Shown piece by piece: positions 36,763 through 44,896 of a DNA stretch of 64,000 bases (position 1 is its first letter; each line of letters opens with the position of its first letter). Under the pieces are notes generated by a model. That model was not told the origin of the DNA, searched no databases, and worked only from the letters and a program-made list of their open reading frames with translations. A program made the translations under genes and the position numbers. The stretch lies in NCBI GenBank assembly GCA_963697285.1, contig CAVONI010000012.1:496001-560000 (forward strand). Reading direction: 5' to 3'. This DNA is from JAEUQQ01 sp963697285 (GTDB lineage: Bacteria > Acidobacteriota > Vicinamibacteria > Vicinamibacterales > JAFNAJ01).

Positions 36763-36975
36763 TCAGGACTGGGCCGGACGCGCCGGGAAACCCACGTCGT
36801 CGAGGGCGGCGATGACGGCATCCAGCATGGTCGGCTCGGGCAACGTGACATCGGCAGATCCGACCTGCACGTCGTGGACGTGCACGCCGGGTTGTGCTTC
36901 GAGGGTTTTCCTGACGCGAGCCACGCAGTGACCGCAGCTCATGCCGGTGATGGCGAGGGACTGTCGAACGGGCAT
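36763..36975 (-). CDS. copZ: Copper chaperone, HMA domain
   Basis: 70-residue single HMA domain: the AITGMSCGHC motif supplies two Cys for Cu(I), and the beta-alpha-beta order is intact through GFPARPAQS. It likely hands Cu(I) to CopA. GGAGG is 6 nt from ATG 36975 and only 3 nt from the alternative ATG 36978. First gene of copZ-copA-csoR. The 116 bases before copA hold no hairpin that I can identify. Confidence 0.92.
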   Translation of the reverse strand: MPVRQSLAITGMSCGHCVARVRKTLEAQPGVHVHDVQVGSADVTLPEPTMLDAVIAALDDVGFPARPAQS

Positions 36976-36992
36976 CATTGACCTCCGCAGGC

Positions 36993-37013
36993 AGTATACC
37001 CCCTACCCCTATT
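36993..37013 (-). promoter_or_regulatory. copZ promoter -10 and putative CsoR site
   Basis: On the minus strand TATACT (36998-36993) is a near-consensus -10 about 20 bases before the copZ start. The spacer just upstream is the C/G-run TACCCCCTACCCC (plus-strand view, 36997-37009), the kind of G/C-tract core seen in CsoR operators, though it is a direct TACCCC repeat rather than a full palindrome. A clear -35 is lacking. Repressor binding here would block the -10. Confidence 0.45.
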
Positions 37014-37210
37014 TAGTTCATCCAGGAAATTCATCCTCGTAATGAAAACATGCATGGGGATGCCTGTCCGGTACCCCCCTTGCATCTGCTGACCTGGGGT
37101 TTCGGGTTCCGCCGGAAAGGCGTCAGCGCGCGGCGCGGCGTTCCGCCCTCCCCACCACGCAACGTCGGCGAGGGAACCACCGGTTACCCGCCGATTCAGG
37201 AGTTTCGGGC

Positions 37211-38641
37211 ATGCCCCACGTCTCAGAACGACCCAAGCCGTTCCTGTTTCCCGAGTTCTGCAAGGGATGCGGGCGCTGCATCACGGTCTGCCAGAAGCAC
37301 TCGATTCACTTTGCCGAGCACATCAACCCCAGGACCGGCGTCGTCCCCGTCGAGATCGACCTCGACACCTGCAACGCGTGCGGGTTGTGTTTCGAGGCCT
37401 GCCCCGAGCCGTACGGTCTCATCGGGCGCCCCGTCGAGGCCACCGACTGGGAGTTGGAGGATCCGGCACACCTGTTCGGGCAGCGGACCACGACGGCGCC
37501 GATTCCCGTCGACATCCCCAACCAGCGGCTGGCCTTGCCGGCGTGCGAGCCGCTCGTGGTGAAGGGCAACTACGCCGCTGCGATCGGGGCCCTGCTGGCG
37601 GGATGCCGTCATTTCTTCGGCTACCCGATCACGCCGTCGACCGAGGGGGCCGAGTTGATGGCCGCCCTGCTGCCGAAGCTCGACGGCGTGTTCCTGCAGG
37701 CCGTCAGCGAAGTGGCCACCGTCAACCACATGTACGGCACGGGCAGCGCCGGGTTGCGGTCGATGACCTTCACCTCGTCACCGGGCTTCAGCCTGATGCT
37801 CGAAGGCATCTCCTACATGATTGGCGCCGAGGTGCCCGGCGTGTTCGTGAACATCATGCGCGGCGGACCCGGGCTGGGCAACATCGCCCCGGAACAGACC
37901 GACATCAAGCTCGCCTGCCGCGGGCTGGGCCACGGCAACACGCACGCCCTGGTGTTCGCGCCCTCGACCCCGCAGGAAATGCTCGACATGACGATGCGGG
38001 CGTTCGACCTGAGTTTCAAGTACCGGAACCCGGTCATCATCCTCGGCGACGGCTACCTCGGGCAGATGACCGGACGGGTCATGCTGCCGCGCGAGATGGT
38101 GAAGCCGGGGCTTCCGGAGTGGGCGGTGTGGGGCGACGAGATGCACCGGCGCAACCTCATCTCGTCCATCATGCTGGAAGAAACCGATCTCGAGGCTCAC
38201 AACCTTCACCTGAACCGCAAATACGAAGCGATGCGCGTCGAGGCCATGGCCGACACCTTCCTGTGCGACGATGCCGAGGTGGTGGTGGTGGCGTGCACCA
38301 CGCCTGCGCGGATGGCGAAAGGCGCCGTGCAGGAACTGCGGCACCTGGGCGTGAAGGCTGGCCTGTTCCGGCCGCAGACGTTGTGGCCCTTCCCCATCGA
38401 CGCGTTCCTGCCGTTGCTCACGCACGCTGAGCGCATCATCGTGGTCGAGGCCAGCGCCGGGCAACTGGAAGACGAGTTGCGGCTCGCGCTGAGCCACGCC
38501 GACGTCCGGCACCATCCGCCGATTGAGGCGGTTCGGCACATGGGTGGCATCCTGCCCCAGCAAGAAGAAATCATCACGGCGATCATGGCGCCCGGCGTGG
38601 CGTTCACGCGAGCCGAGTTCGGTCACGAGGTGCACGCATGA
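37211..38641 (+). CDS. 2-oxoacid:ferredoxin oxidoreductase, fused ferredoxin + alpha subunit
   Basis: 476 residues. An N-terminal 2x[4Fe-4S] ferredoxin module (Cys17, 20, 23, 27 and Cys54, 57, 60, 64) is fused to the KorA/VorB-type alpha chain: YPITPSTEGAE, EVATVNHMYGTGSAG, SSPGFSLMLEGISYMIGAE, then the C-terminal transketolase-like domain. The enzyme oxidatively decarboxylates a 2-oxoacid with CoA to acyl-CoA and reduced ferredoxin, or the reverse; 2-oxoglutarate or branched-chain 2-oxoacids are the usual substrates of this arrangement. AGGAG precedes ATG 37211. It overlaps the beta/gamma gene by 4 bases. The 200 bases upstream, shared with the divergent copZ promoter, hold a 16-codon Cys-rich ORF. 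Confidence 0.9.
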   Translation: MPHVSERPKPFLFPEFCKGCGRCITVCQKHSIHFAEHINPRTGVVPVEIDLDTCNACGLCFEACPEPYGLIGRPVEATDWELEDPAHLFGQRTTTAPIPVDIPNQRLALPACEPLVVKGNYAAAIGALLAGCRHFFGYPITPSTEGAELMAALLPKLDGVFLQAVSEVATVNHMYGTGSAGLRSMTFTSSPGFSLMLEGISYMIGAEVPGVFVNIMRGGPGLGNIAPEQTDIKLACRGLGHGNTHALVFAPSTPQEMLDMTMRAFDLSFKYRNPVIILGDGYLGQMTGRVMLPREMVKPGLPEWAVWGDEMHRRNLISSIMLEETDLEAHNLHLNRKYEAMRVEAMADTFLCDDAEVVVVACTTPARMAKGAVQELRHLGVKAGLFRPQTLWPFPIDAFLPLLTHAERIIVVEASAGQLEDELRLALSHADVRHHPPIEAVRHMGGILPQQEEIITAIMAPGVAFTRAEFGHEVHA

Positions 38642-40062
38642 GCACCGTCTTCTTCGACCGCTTCGAGCGTCACTCGCACGGCGAGGGGCTCAAGGGCCAG
38701 TCCACGCACTACTGCGCGGGGTGCGGACACGGGCTGGCGCACAAGTACCTGGCCGAGGCCATCGACGCCCTGGGCATCCAGGACCAGACCGTGGCGGTGT
38801 CGCCGGTCGGTTGCAGCGTGTTCCTGTATTACTACTTCGACGTGGGGAACACCCAGGCCGCGCACGGCCGCGCGTCGGCGGTGGCCATCGGGCACAAGCT
38901 GGCCAATCCGAAGTCGATTGTCGTCAGCTACCAGGGCGACGGCGACCTGGCGTCGATCGGTCTGGCGGAGATCGTCTCGACCGCGCAGCTTGGCCTCCCC
39001 ATCACCGTCATCTTCGTCAACAACGCCATCTACGGCATGACGGGCGGGCAGATGGCCCCGACGACCCTCATGCAGCAGAAGACCTCGTCGAGCCCGTACG
39101 GTCGCGATCGCTACATGGGTCAGCCGATGAAGATGGCCGAACTCATCGCCGGCCTCGACGGCCCCGTGTACGTGGAGCGCGTGGCCCTGTTCGACGCCAA
39201 GCAGCGGAATCGTGCGCGGAAGGCCATCAAGAAGGGGCTCACGCTGCAGGTCGAGAACCGTGGCTTCAGCTTCATCGAGGTGCTCGCCGAGTGCCCGACG
39301 CACCTGAAGATGACGCCCACCGAGGCCGAGACGTGGGTGCGCGAGCAGATGGTCCCGGTCTATCCGCTCGGCGTGAAGAAGGACGAAGTGCGCGAGCCCT
39401 GGTTCGCGCCGGCCCCTCCCACCCACGAGCCCTCCGTGATGTTGTCGGTCATCGGCGGGTCGACAGACTCCGTGCCGCGCTTCTGCACCGCGTATCCCGA
39501 GCACATCGCCCCGCACGACATCTCGCTGAAGCTCGCGGGATCGGGCGGCGACGGGGCGCAGACGGCGGCGATGCTCATCGCGCGCGCCGGCATCAACGAA
39601 GGGTTCGACGCCACGCACATCCCCAGCTATGGCCCCGAGTCACGCGGCGGCACGTCGTACGCCGACGTCCACGTCGCGGCCGACGAGGTGCTGTCGCCTG
39701 CCTCTCCGAGCCCGCACGTCCTGATTGCGTTCAACGCCCCGAGCCTGACCCGGTTCGCACCGACCGTGCGCCCGGGCGGGACCGTGATCTACGACAGCTC
39801 GGTCATCGACGCGCCGCCGGCGATGCCGGTGGGCGTCACCGCCTACGGCGTCCCGATGACGCGCATCGCCAAGGATCTCGGCAAGCCGGTGGTCAAGAAC
39901 ATCGTCGCGCTCGGTGCCTTGCAGGCGGCGACGGGGCTGTTCCCACCCGACACGTTCCTGACCGCCGTCCGTCAGGCGCTCAAGGACAAGTGCGCGATGA
40001 TCCCGCTCAACGAAGAAGCCTTCGAGTGGGGCCGCAAGGCCATCGCGCCACGCACGATGTAG
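38638..40062 (+). CDS. 2-oxoacid:ferredoxin oxidoreductase, fused beta + gamma subunit
   Basis: 474 residues. The N-terminal beta part binds ThDP and one 4Fe-4S cluster: HYCAGCGHG (Cys26, Cys29), SPVGCSVF, the ThDP motif GDGDLASIGLAEIV...NNAIYGMTGGQM. From about residue 285 the gamma chain follows: LKLAGSGGDGAQTAAMLI, IPSYGPESRGGTSYADV. The product makes the enzyme a compact two-polypeptide system (delta-alpha plus beta-gamma). ATGA overlap with the alpha gene. A small Cys-rich gene follows after 15 bases. Confidence 0.92.
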   Translation: MSTVFFDRFERHSHGEGLKGQSTHYCAGCGHGLAHKYLAEAIDALGIQDQTVAVSPVGCSVFLYYYFDVGNTQAAHGRASAVAIGHKLANPKSIVVSYQGDGDLASIGLAEIVSTAQLGLPITVIFVNNAIYGMTGGQMAPTTLMQQKTSSSPYGRDRYMGQPMKMAELIAGLDGPVYVERVALFDAKQRNRARKAIKKGLTLQVENRGFSFIEVLAECPTHLKMTPTEAETWVREQMVPVYPLGVKKDEVREPWFAPAPPTHEPSVMLSVIGGSTDSVPRFCTAYPEHIAPHDISLKLAGSGGDGAQTAAMLIARAGINEGFDATHIPSYGPESRGGTSYADVHVAADEVLSPASPSPHVLIAFNAPSLTRFAPTVRPGGTVIYDSSVIDAPPAMPVGVTAYGVPMTRIAKDLGKPVVKNIVALGALQAATGLFPPDTFLTAVRQALKDKCAMIPLNEEAFEWGRKAIAPRTM

Positions 40063-40077
40063 TGACCGGAGGTCGAG

Positions 40078-40341
40078 ATGCGCGAGACGCCCGTGCACGT
40101 GACGCTGACAGCTGAAGAATGGGAGCTCGTCTCGACCCTTCGAAGCCTGCCCGCCAGCCCGCTGAAGAACCGGGTGAACGCGCTGATCAACGAGCTGCTG
40201 CAGTTCATCCGCGACCCGCACTGCGCCGAGATGCAGGGCGACGGCATGCCCTGCGACAACGTGACGACCGCCTGCGAGCAGTGCACCCACGTGGCCGACA
40301 TGCTCGACTCCATGGACCGCGTGTCCGCCCTGAAGCGCTGA
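40078..40341 (+). CDS. Small Cys-containing protein after the ferredoxin oxidoreductase
   Basis: 87 residues, not recognised. An N-terminal helical part (LTAEEWELVSTLRSLPASPL ... VNALINELLQFI) is followed by HCAEMQGDGMPCDNV and CEQCTH: four Cys spaced C-x10-C-x6-C-x2-C, able to bind a metal or Fe-S cluster. GGAGG stands 6 bases before ATG. Position 15 bases after the beta/gamma gene suggests an accessory or regulatory role for the oxidoreductase (inference). Confidence 0.75.
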   Translation: MRETPVHVTLTAEEWELVSTLRSLPASPLKNRVNALINELLQFIRDPHCAEMQGDGMPCDNVTTACEQCTHVADMLDSMDRVSALKR

Positions 40342-40346
40342 CGCCG

Positions 40347-40375
40347 CCGGAATTGGGGTCAGACCCCAATTCCGG
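40347..40375. repeat. Perfect 29-base palindrome, copy 1
   Basis: CCGGAATTGGGGTC, a central A, then the exact reverse complement. It lies 5 bases after the small Cys protein stop, so it may work as a terminator; a second, shorter copy lies 62 bases on. I recall this GGGGTCAGACCCC-centred motif as a widely dispersed REP-like element in many phyla, which needs a search to confirm. Confidence 0.85.
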
Positions 40376-40436
40376 CTTCCTCCCGGCACATCCTCAGAAT
40401 CAGGCCTGAATCTTCAGGTCGCGTCCCCGATCGGGC

Positions 40437-40459
40437 GAATTGGGGTCAGACCCCAATTC
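40437..40459. repeat. Palindrome GAATTGGGGTC-A-GACCCCAATTC, copy 2
   Basis: A 23-base perfect palindrome sharing its whole sequence with the core of copy 1 (centres 40361 and 40448, 87 bases apart). It ends 9 bases before the arsM-side inverted repeats. With copy 1 it forms a two-copy REP-like pair. Confidence 0.85.
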
Positions 40460-40468
40460 CGACAATTC

Positions 40469-40496
40469 CAATACATTCGTATTGACGAATGAATTG
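40469..40496. promoter_or_regulatory. 28-base inverted repeat upstream of arsM (operator candidate 1)
   Basis: CAATACATTCGT and ACGAATGAATTG pair at 11 of 12 positions around ATTG. The site is AT-rich within GC-rich DNA and has the 12-mer arm size typical of ArsR/SmtB-type operators. A degenerate copy follows at 40514-40541. No ArsR gene is present in the window. Confidence 0.6.
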
Positions 40497-40513
40497 AGGC
40501 GATCTAGCATGGC

Positions 40514-40541
40514 CAATATATTCGTATTAGCGGATACATCG
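40514..40541. promoter_or_regulatory. Degenerate second operator copy upstream of arsM
   Basis: CAATATATTCGT-ATTA-GCGGATACATCG matches the first inverted repeat most closely in its left arm (ATTCGTATT conserved); its own arms pair at 8 of 12 positions. The copies start 45 bases apart, and the second ends 12 bases before the arsM ATG. Repressor binding at both would cover the promoter. Confidence 0.5.
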
Positions 40542-40553
40542 AGGAGCGACCAG

Positions 40554-41378
40554 ATGATCGACCTGACCACTGTCATCAAGGAGAAGTACGGAGAAGCCGC
40601 CCGCCGTGCTGCCGCAGGGGGCCAGGCCAGCTGCGGATGCGGATGCAGCACGACTGCCACGCCGGGAGGTCAGGACGCGATGACCCGCGACCTCTACGGC
40701 GCCGATGAGCGCCACGCCGTGCCCGACACTGCGTTCGCCGCCTCGCTCGGCTGCGGCAATCCGACTGCCCTCGCCCAACTCGCCCCCGGGCAGGTCGTCC
40801 TCGACCTCGGGTCGGGCGGCGGTATCGACGTGATCCTGTCGGCGCGACGCGTCGGGCCCACGGGCAAGGCCTACGGCCTCGACATGACCGACGACATGCT
40901 TGCCCTCGCCAACGAGAACAAGCGGAAGGCCGGCATCGACAACGTCGAGTTCCTCAAGGGCCACATCGAGGCCATCCCGCTGCCCGACAACTCGGTCGAC
41001 GTCATCATCTCGAACTGCGTGATCAACCTGTCGGCCGACAAGCCGCAGGTCTTCCGCGAAGCGTTCCGCGTGTTGAAGCCAGGTGGACGCCTCGCCGTCT
41101 CGGATGTCGTCGTGCGCGGCGACGTGCCGCCCGACATCCGCCGAAGCGTGGAGTTGTGGGTCGGATGCGTTGCGGGCGCGCTGCAGGACACCGATTACCG
41201 AGCGGGCCTCGAAGGCGCAGGCTTCACGGACGTCACCATCGAGCCCACGCGCACCTACAAGGTCGAAGACGCCCGCGAGTTCCTCGAGGCCGCCGGCTTC
41301 GACGCGGCCTCCCTCGCGAGCCAGGTCGATGGCAAGTTCGCGAGCGCATTCGTGCGGGCGGTGAAGCCGGGGGCGTGA
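40554..41378 (+). CDS. arsM: Arsenite S-adenosylmethionine methyltransferase
   Basis: 274-residue Class I SAM methyltransferase that methylates As(III). SAM motif: VVLDLGSGGGIDVILSARRV. The As(III)-binding triad of ArsM is present as Cys67 (SLGCGNPTA), Cys155 (IISNCVINLS) and Cys205 (ELWVGCVAGAL); the N-terminal CGCGC (27-31) adds further thiols. GAGGAG precedes ATG 40554; the longer open frame reaches back into the operator repeats and is unlikely to be translated. Monocistronic, followed by a strong hairpin. Probably induced by arsenite through an ArsR-type repressor encoded elsewhere. Confidence 0.94.
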   Translation: MIDLTTVIKEKYGEAARRAAAGGQASCGCGCSTTATPGGQDAMTRDLYGADERHAVPDTAFAASLGCGNPTALAQLAPGQVVLDLGSGGGIDVILSARRVGPTGKAYGLDMTDDMLALANENKRKAGIDNVEFLKGHIEAIPLPDNSVDVIISNCVINLSADKPQVFREAFRVLKPGGRLAVSDVVVRGDVPPDIRRSVELWVGCVAGALQDTDYRAGLEGAGFTDVTIEPTRTYKVEDAREFLEAAGFDAASLASQVDGKFASAFVRAVKPGA

Positions 41379-41414
41379 GCGTCGGCACTCTGCCAGGCCA
41401 CTTTCCGGTCAATC

Positions 41415-41443
41415 GTCGCGTGCCCGCTGGCCGGGCACGCGAC
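41415..41443. terminator. Perfect 12-bp hairpin after arsM
   Basis: GTCGCGTGCCCG pairs perfectly with CGGGCACGCGAC around a 5-base loop, 36 bases after the arsM stop and in the gap before the convergent FAEG gene. The rest of that 274-base gap shows nothing recognised. No U-tract. Confidence 0.65.
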
Positions 41444-41652
41444 CTGCCCTCGCCACATCAGGCGCCTTGCGCCCTATCCGATCATCAACCGCAGCACCTT
41501 CGCCAACCCCGCCGCCACGTCGCTCCCAAGGTGCACGCGCAGCGCACGACCGCTCCACGCAAACTAGGGGAGTGGGTTCGTGCGGGCGATCACGGCTCCA
41601 GGGCAGGCGGGCCGGTCGTCGACCTTAACGCGTACCACTGGCAGGTCGCCAG

Positions 41653-43918
41653 TTAAAGGGGTGGATATCCCCCGACGCCATCGTAGACGACGTCGATGGC
41701 TCCCGCAACCATCGGGGTCGCAAGGCCCTGGAGGACGTGGACCCACGACTCGACGGTGAACGTGCGCGACTGCGGCGAACACCCCATCTGACCGACGATG
41801 CTCCCGTCGATCTTCAGGTTGATGGCGCCACGCCAGCAGCAGGCATGTGTTCCCCGGCCTCGTGGTGAACTGCACGAACGCGACCGACGGCGCCGTGTAG
41901 GCGAAGCCGTTGGCCAGCGTGGCACTCTGTCCGTCCGGATTGATTACCTGCACAGACACGGTGCCCGCCGCGCCACGGGCCGGTGTCACCGCGGTGGCCG
42001 CGTTCGGCGCCGTCACCACCACGCCGGTGGCCTCGACTCCGCCGAACCTGACACGCGCCCCTGCCACGAATCCCGCCCCCGTCAGGGTCACGGCGGTACC
42101 TCCGCTCACCGGCCCGCTGGATGGGAACACGGAGTTCAGGCCTGGACCGGCGACGTACGTGAACGCGCCGCCCAGGGTGGAACTCTGGCCCGTCGCGTTG
42201 GTGAACGTCACGCTGACGAGACCAGCCGCATGGGGCGGAGTTACGACGGTCGCTGCGCCGCCGCTCGACACCGACACATTGCTCGCGAAGGCCCCACCGA
42301 AAGACACCGTGGCACCTGCCGAGAACCCGCTGCCCGTCAACTGAACCGTCTGGCCGCCGGCGGCGGGGCCAACACTCGGCGACACAGATGTCAGCGTGAC
42401 AGGCGGCACGTAGTTGGGTGCCGGCGGAGGCGTGGCGATCGTGCCCGTCCAGGGGGTGCCGACATTCACGTGGCCGGCGGCGAACCCTGGCCCGATGTAG
42501 ACAGCGCGTTCGGCCACGAATTCCTCGCCGCCGACGCTGCCGCACGTCGCGCTGGCAACGGTCTCGACGAACGCCGCAAACCGCTGGTTCGTGAGCGGGC
42601 TGTACTCGGCCGTCCAGATGTTGGTGCGCGCGTTTGCGGCAACGCACACGACGCGCACCAGCCCCAGACCGTCCTCTCGCACGAAAGTGGCCCTGACGCC
42701 GATCGGTGTCGGGTTGGGGTTGGCCAGCAGGAAGAACGAGTCGAAACGGGTATCACCCGGCCCGAAGTTGCCCTGCTGCCCCTCTGCAAATCCCCACTTC
42801 GCGGCCGGCGCGATGACGCCGGCCGTGTCGTGTCCTTCGATCCACGGGAACGTCGGCGTCCTGGGATCACCGACCGACGGCGTGCCCCAGTACATCGCCC
42901 GCTCGGCCACGATCGGACTCGACGACGTCACGCGGATGCCGAAGGCCGCATCGGCAAGCCTGGCGTCGTACACCCGGCCTTCGTGATCCACCCAGACGGT
43001 GAAGCGGCTGCGCGCCGGCACCGGATAGGCGCGCGTCACCACCTGGCCACTGTCGAGCAGGTAGTCGACCGTCACGGTGGCGCTGGTCGAGCCCGTGTTG
43101 GCCAGCAGCAGGAACGTCTCGAACGCAGTCTGGGCGTTGCCGCCGGTGAAGCCCTCGGCGAAGTACCACGTCGTGCTCGGGCCCGAGACGCCAAGGGCGT
43201 CGTGTCCGCTGCGGAAGCTGTCGAAGTACATGGCGCGCTCGGCCACGACGTCGTTGCCGGTGGTCATCGACTCGATGAACGTCGAGAACTCGGCCGCGAC
43301 GAGCGCAGCGTGCTCGCTGCGCGGCCAGAACGTCACTCGACCGTCGGCAGGCGCAATGACCTCGCTGGTGTACCGCGCGCCCAGCGCGGTCAAGTACGTG
43401 GCACGCACACGCGTGGCGGTCGGGTTCGGATTGGCCACCAGCACGAACGTGTCGAACGCACCTGTCGCTCCTTCGGCCAGCGTCCAGTTCGGGGCGAGAC
43501 GCGTCACACCGCCGGCGTTGTGCGCACCGGGCCTCGTCGCGTCGGGAAAGTACATGCTCCGCTCGACCACGATATCGGCCGGTGTGGAGGTTCCGGCGAT
43601 GACCGCACTGACCCGCGCCGAGCTGGCACCATTGAGCTGGAACTCCGAGGCCAGCGAGACGGTCAGGCGCGCGGTGGGTCCGAGCGTGTAGACCTTCGAG
43701 GTGATGGGCGCCAGGGCGTCGGGTGCCGGCAGCAGCGTGACCCTGACGCTGAGCGCCTGGGCGCTTGGGTTGCCGACCAGGATCTCTTCCGAGAAGAGCT
43801 GATTGGAAGCGCCTTCAGCGAGGAACCAGGTCGAGGCGCTCTGCGCATGCACGCCAGCGGCACACAGCAGGATGGCGAAGACGAAGGCGAGCACACGTGC
43901 CACAACCCGTCGCTTCAT
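41653..43918 (-). CDS. Secreted FAEG-repeat/TIG protein, frameshifted near the 3' end
   Basis: About 755 residues if the frameshift is repaired. A signal peptide (MKRRVVARVLAFVFAILLCA, cleavage near VHAQ-SA) leads into four FAEG repeats of about 110-125 residues (STWFLAEGAS, NWTLAEGATG, TTWYFAEGFT, AKWGFAEGQQ), each ending in a VVERSMYF/VAERAMYW-like strand. Two IPT/TIG domains follow (TSVSPSVGPAAGGQT, NSVFPSSGPVSGGTA). Near 41826-41850 the frame ends in nonsense while another frame picks up a sensible tail (INLKIDGSIVGQMG ... VVYDGVGGYPPL) to TAA at 41653. It is related to the gene at 15829-18192. GGAGGACA precedes ATG 43918. Whether the shift is real or an error cannot be told from one sequence. 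Confidence 0.8.
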
Positions 43919-44138
43919 GTCGAGTGTCCTCCGTGATCGCAGCCAACGGATGAACGACACCGAACTCTAGCACGGCAACCTGGCCTGTTCTAGTTCGAAG
44001 GAGGTCGAATGAGGTCGCAGGCACGCGAGTCCGTGCTTCCTGTCTGAACTCACTCGCCGGTCGACACGATCGACGATCACGTGTTGAGCCCGATACCGAA
44101 GCCCGGCGCACGCGACAACCGTGGTATATCGTGGATCC

Positions 44139-44834
44139 ATGCCTCTCGAGGAATACCGGCGCAAGCGCGACTTCTCGCGCACGCCAGAGCCTGCAGGTGA
44201 CGCGCCGCTCGCGGTGAAGGACGGCCCGCGGTTCTTCTGCGTCCAGAAGCACCTCGCCACGCAGTTGCACTACGACTTCAGGCTCGAACTCGACGGCGTG
44301 CTGCTGTCGTGGGCGGTCCCCAAGGGACCGTCCCTCGATCCCGACGTCAAGCGGCTCGCGATGCAGACAGAGGATCATCCGTTCGACTACGGCGAGTTCG
44401 AGGGCGTGATTCCCGACGGATACGGAGCGGGCGTCGTCATGCTCTGGGACAAGGGCACCTGGGAGCCCGAGGTCGCCGATGTCGCGGCCGCGCTGAAGAA
44501 GGGTGACCTGAAGATCCGCTTGAACGGCTTCAAGCTGAAAGGCTCGTGGGCCCTCGTGCGCACGCGGGGCTATCGCCGCAGCGGAAGCGCGCCGCCCGCT
44601 GACAGCGGGAACTCGTGGTTGCTGATCAAGCACCGCGACGAGTGGAGCGGTGACCTCGACATCACCGAGTTCGCACCGCTGAGCGTCAAGAGCGGCGGGG
44701 ACTTCGCCGACATCCTGCAACAGGAGTTGCCGGACTTCTGGACGAAGAACCCGGGTGCCGCAAACGATGCCTCGACGATCGACAGCCTCAAGAAGATCGT
44801 CGAGAAAGTCGCGAAACTCCCGCGACGCCCGTAG
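44139..44834 (+). CDS. Stand-alone LigD-type 3'-phosphoesterase domain protein
   Basis: 231 residues. LEEYRRKRDFSRTPEP, then FFCVQKHLATQLHYDFRLEL with the catalytic His/Asp/Arg set, SWAVPKGPSLDP, HPFDYGEFEGVIPDGYGAG and WDKGTWEP. This is the phosphoesterase module of bacterial NHEJ ligase D, which trims 3' ends, here without ligase or polymerase domains; no Ku gene is in the window. A divergent C-terminal extension of about 60 residues follows the core. ATG 44139 is chosen (TATATC 8 nt upstream, no Shine-Dalgarno); GTG 44121 is possible. The 220 bases before it hold nothing else recognised. Confidence 0.87.
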   Translation: MPLEEYRRKRDFSRTPEPAGDAPLAVKDGPRFFCVQKHLATQLHYDFRLELDGVLLSWAVPKGPSLDPDVKRLAMQTEDHPFDYGEFEGVIPDGYGAGVVMLWDKGTWEPEVADVAAALKKGDLKIRLNGFKLKGSWALVRTRGYRRSGSAPPADSGNSWLLIKHRDEWSGDLDITEFAPLSVKSGGDFADILQQELPDFWTKNPGAANDASTIDSLKKIVEKVAKLPRRP

Positions 44835-44855
44835 GGGCCGCGTCCCCGCCATGCC

Positions 44856-44876
44856 CGCGGGGGCCCCGCCCCCGCG
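44856..44876. terminator. GC hairpin between convergent genes
   Basis: CGCGGGGGC and GCCCCCGCG form a 9-bp stem around CCC, midway between the phosphoesterase stop (44834) and the yvcK end (44897). Bidirectional use is plausible; no U-tract. Confidence 0.5.
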
Positions 44877-44896
44877 ATGCCCGTGTCGTCGGGTTC

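Noticed and set aside
43919..44138. tRNA gene near the TTCGAA at about 44,000
   Set aside because: No acceptor stem, anticodon arm or TpsiC pairing can be built around it.
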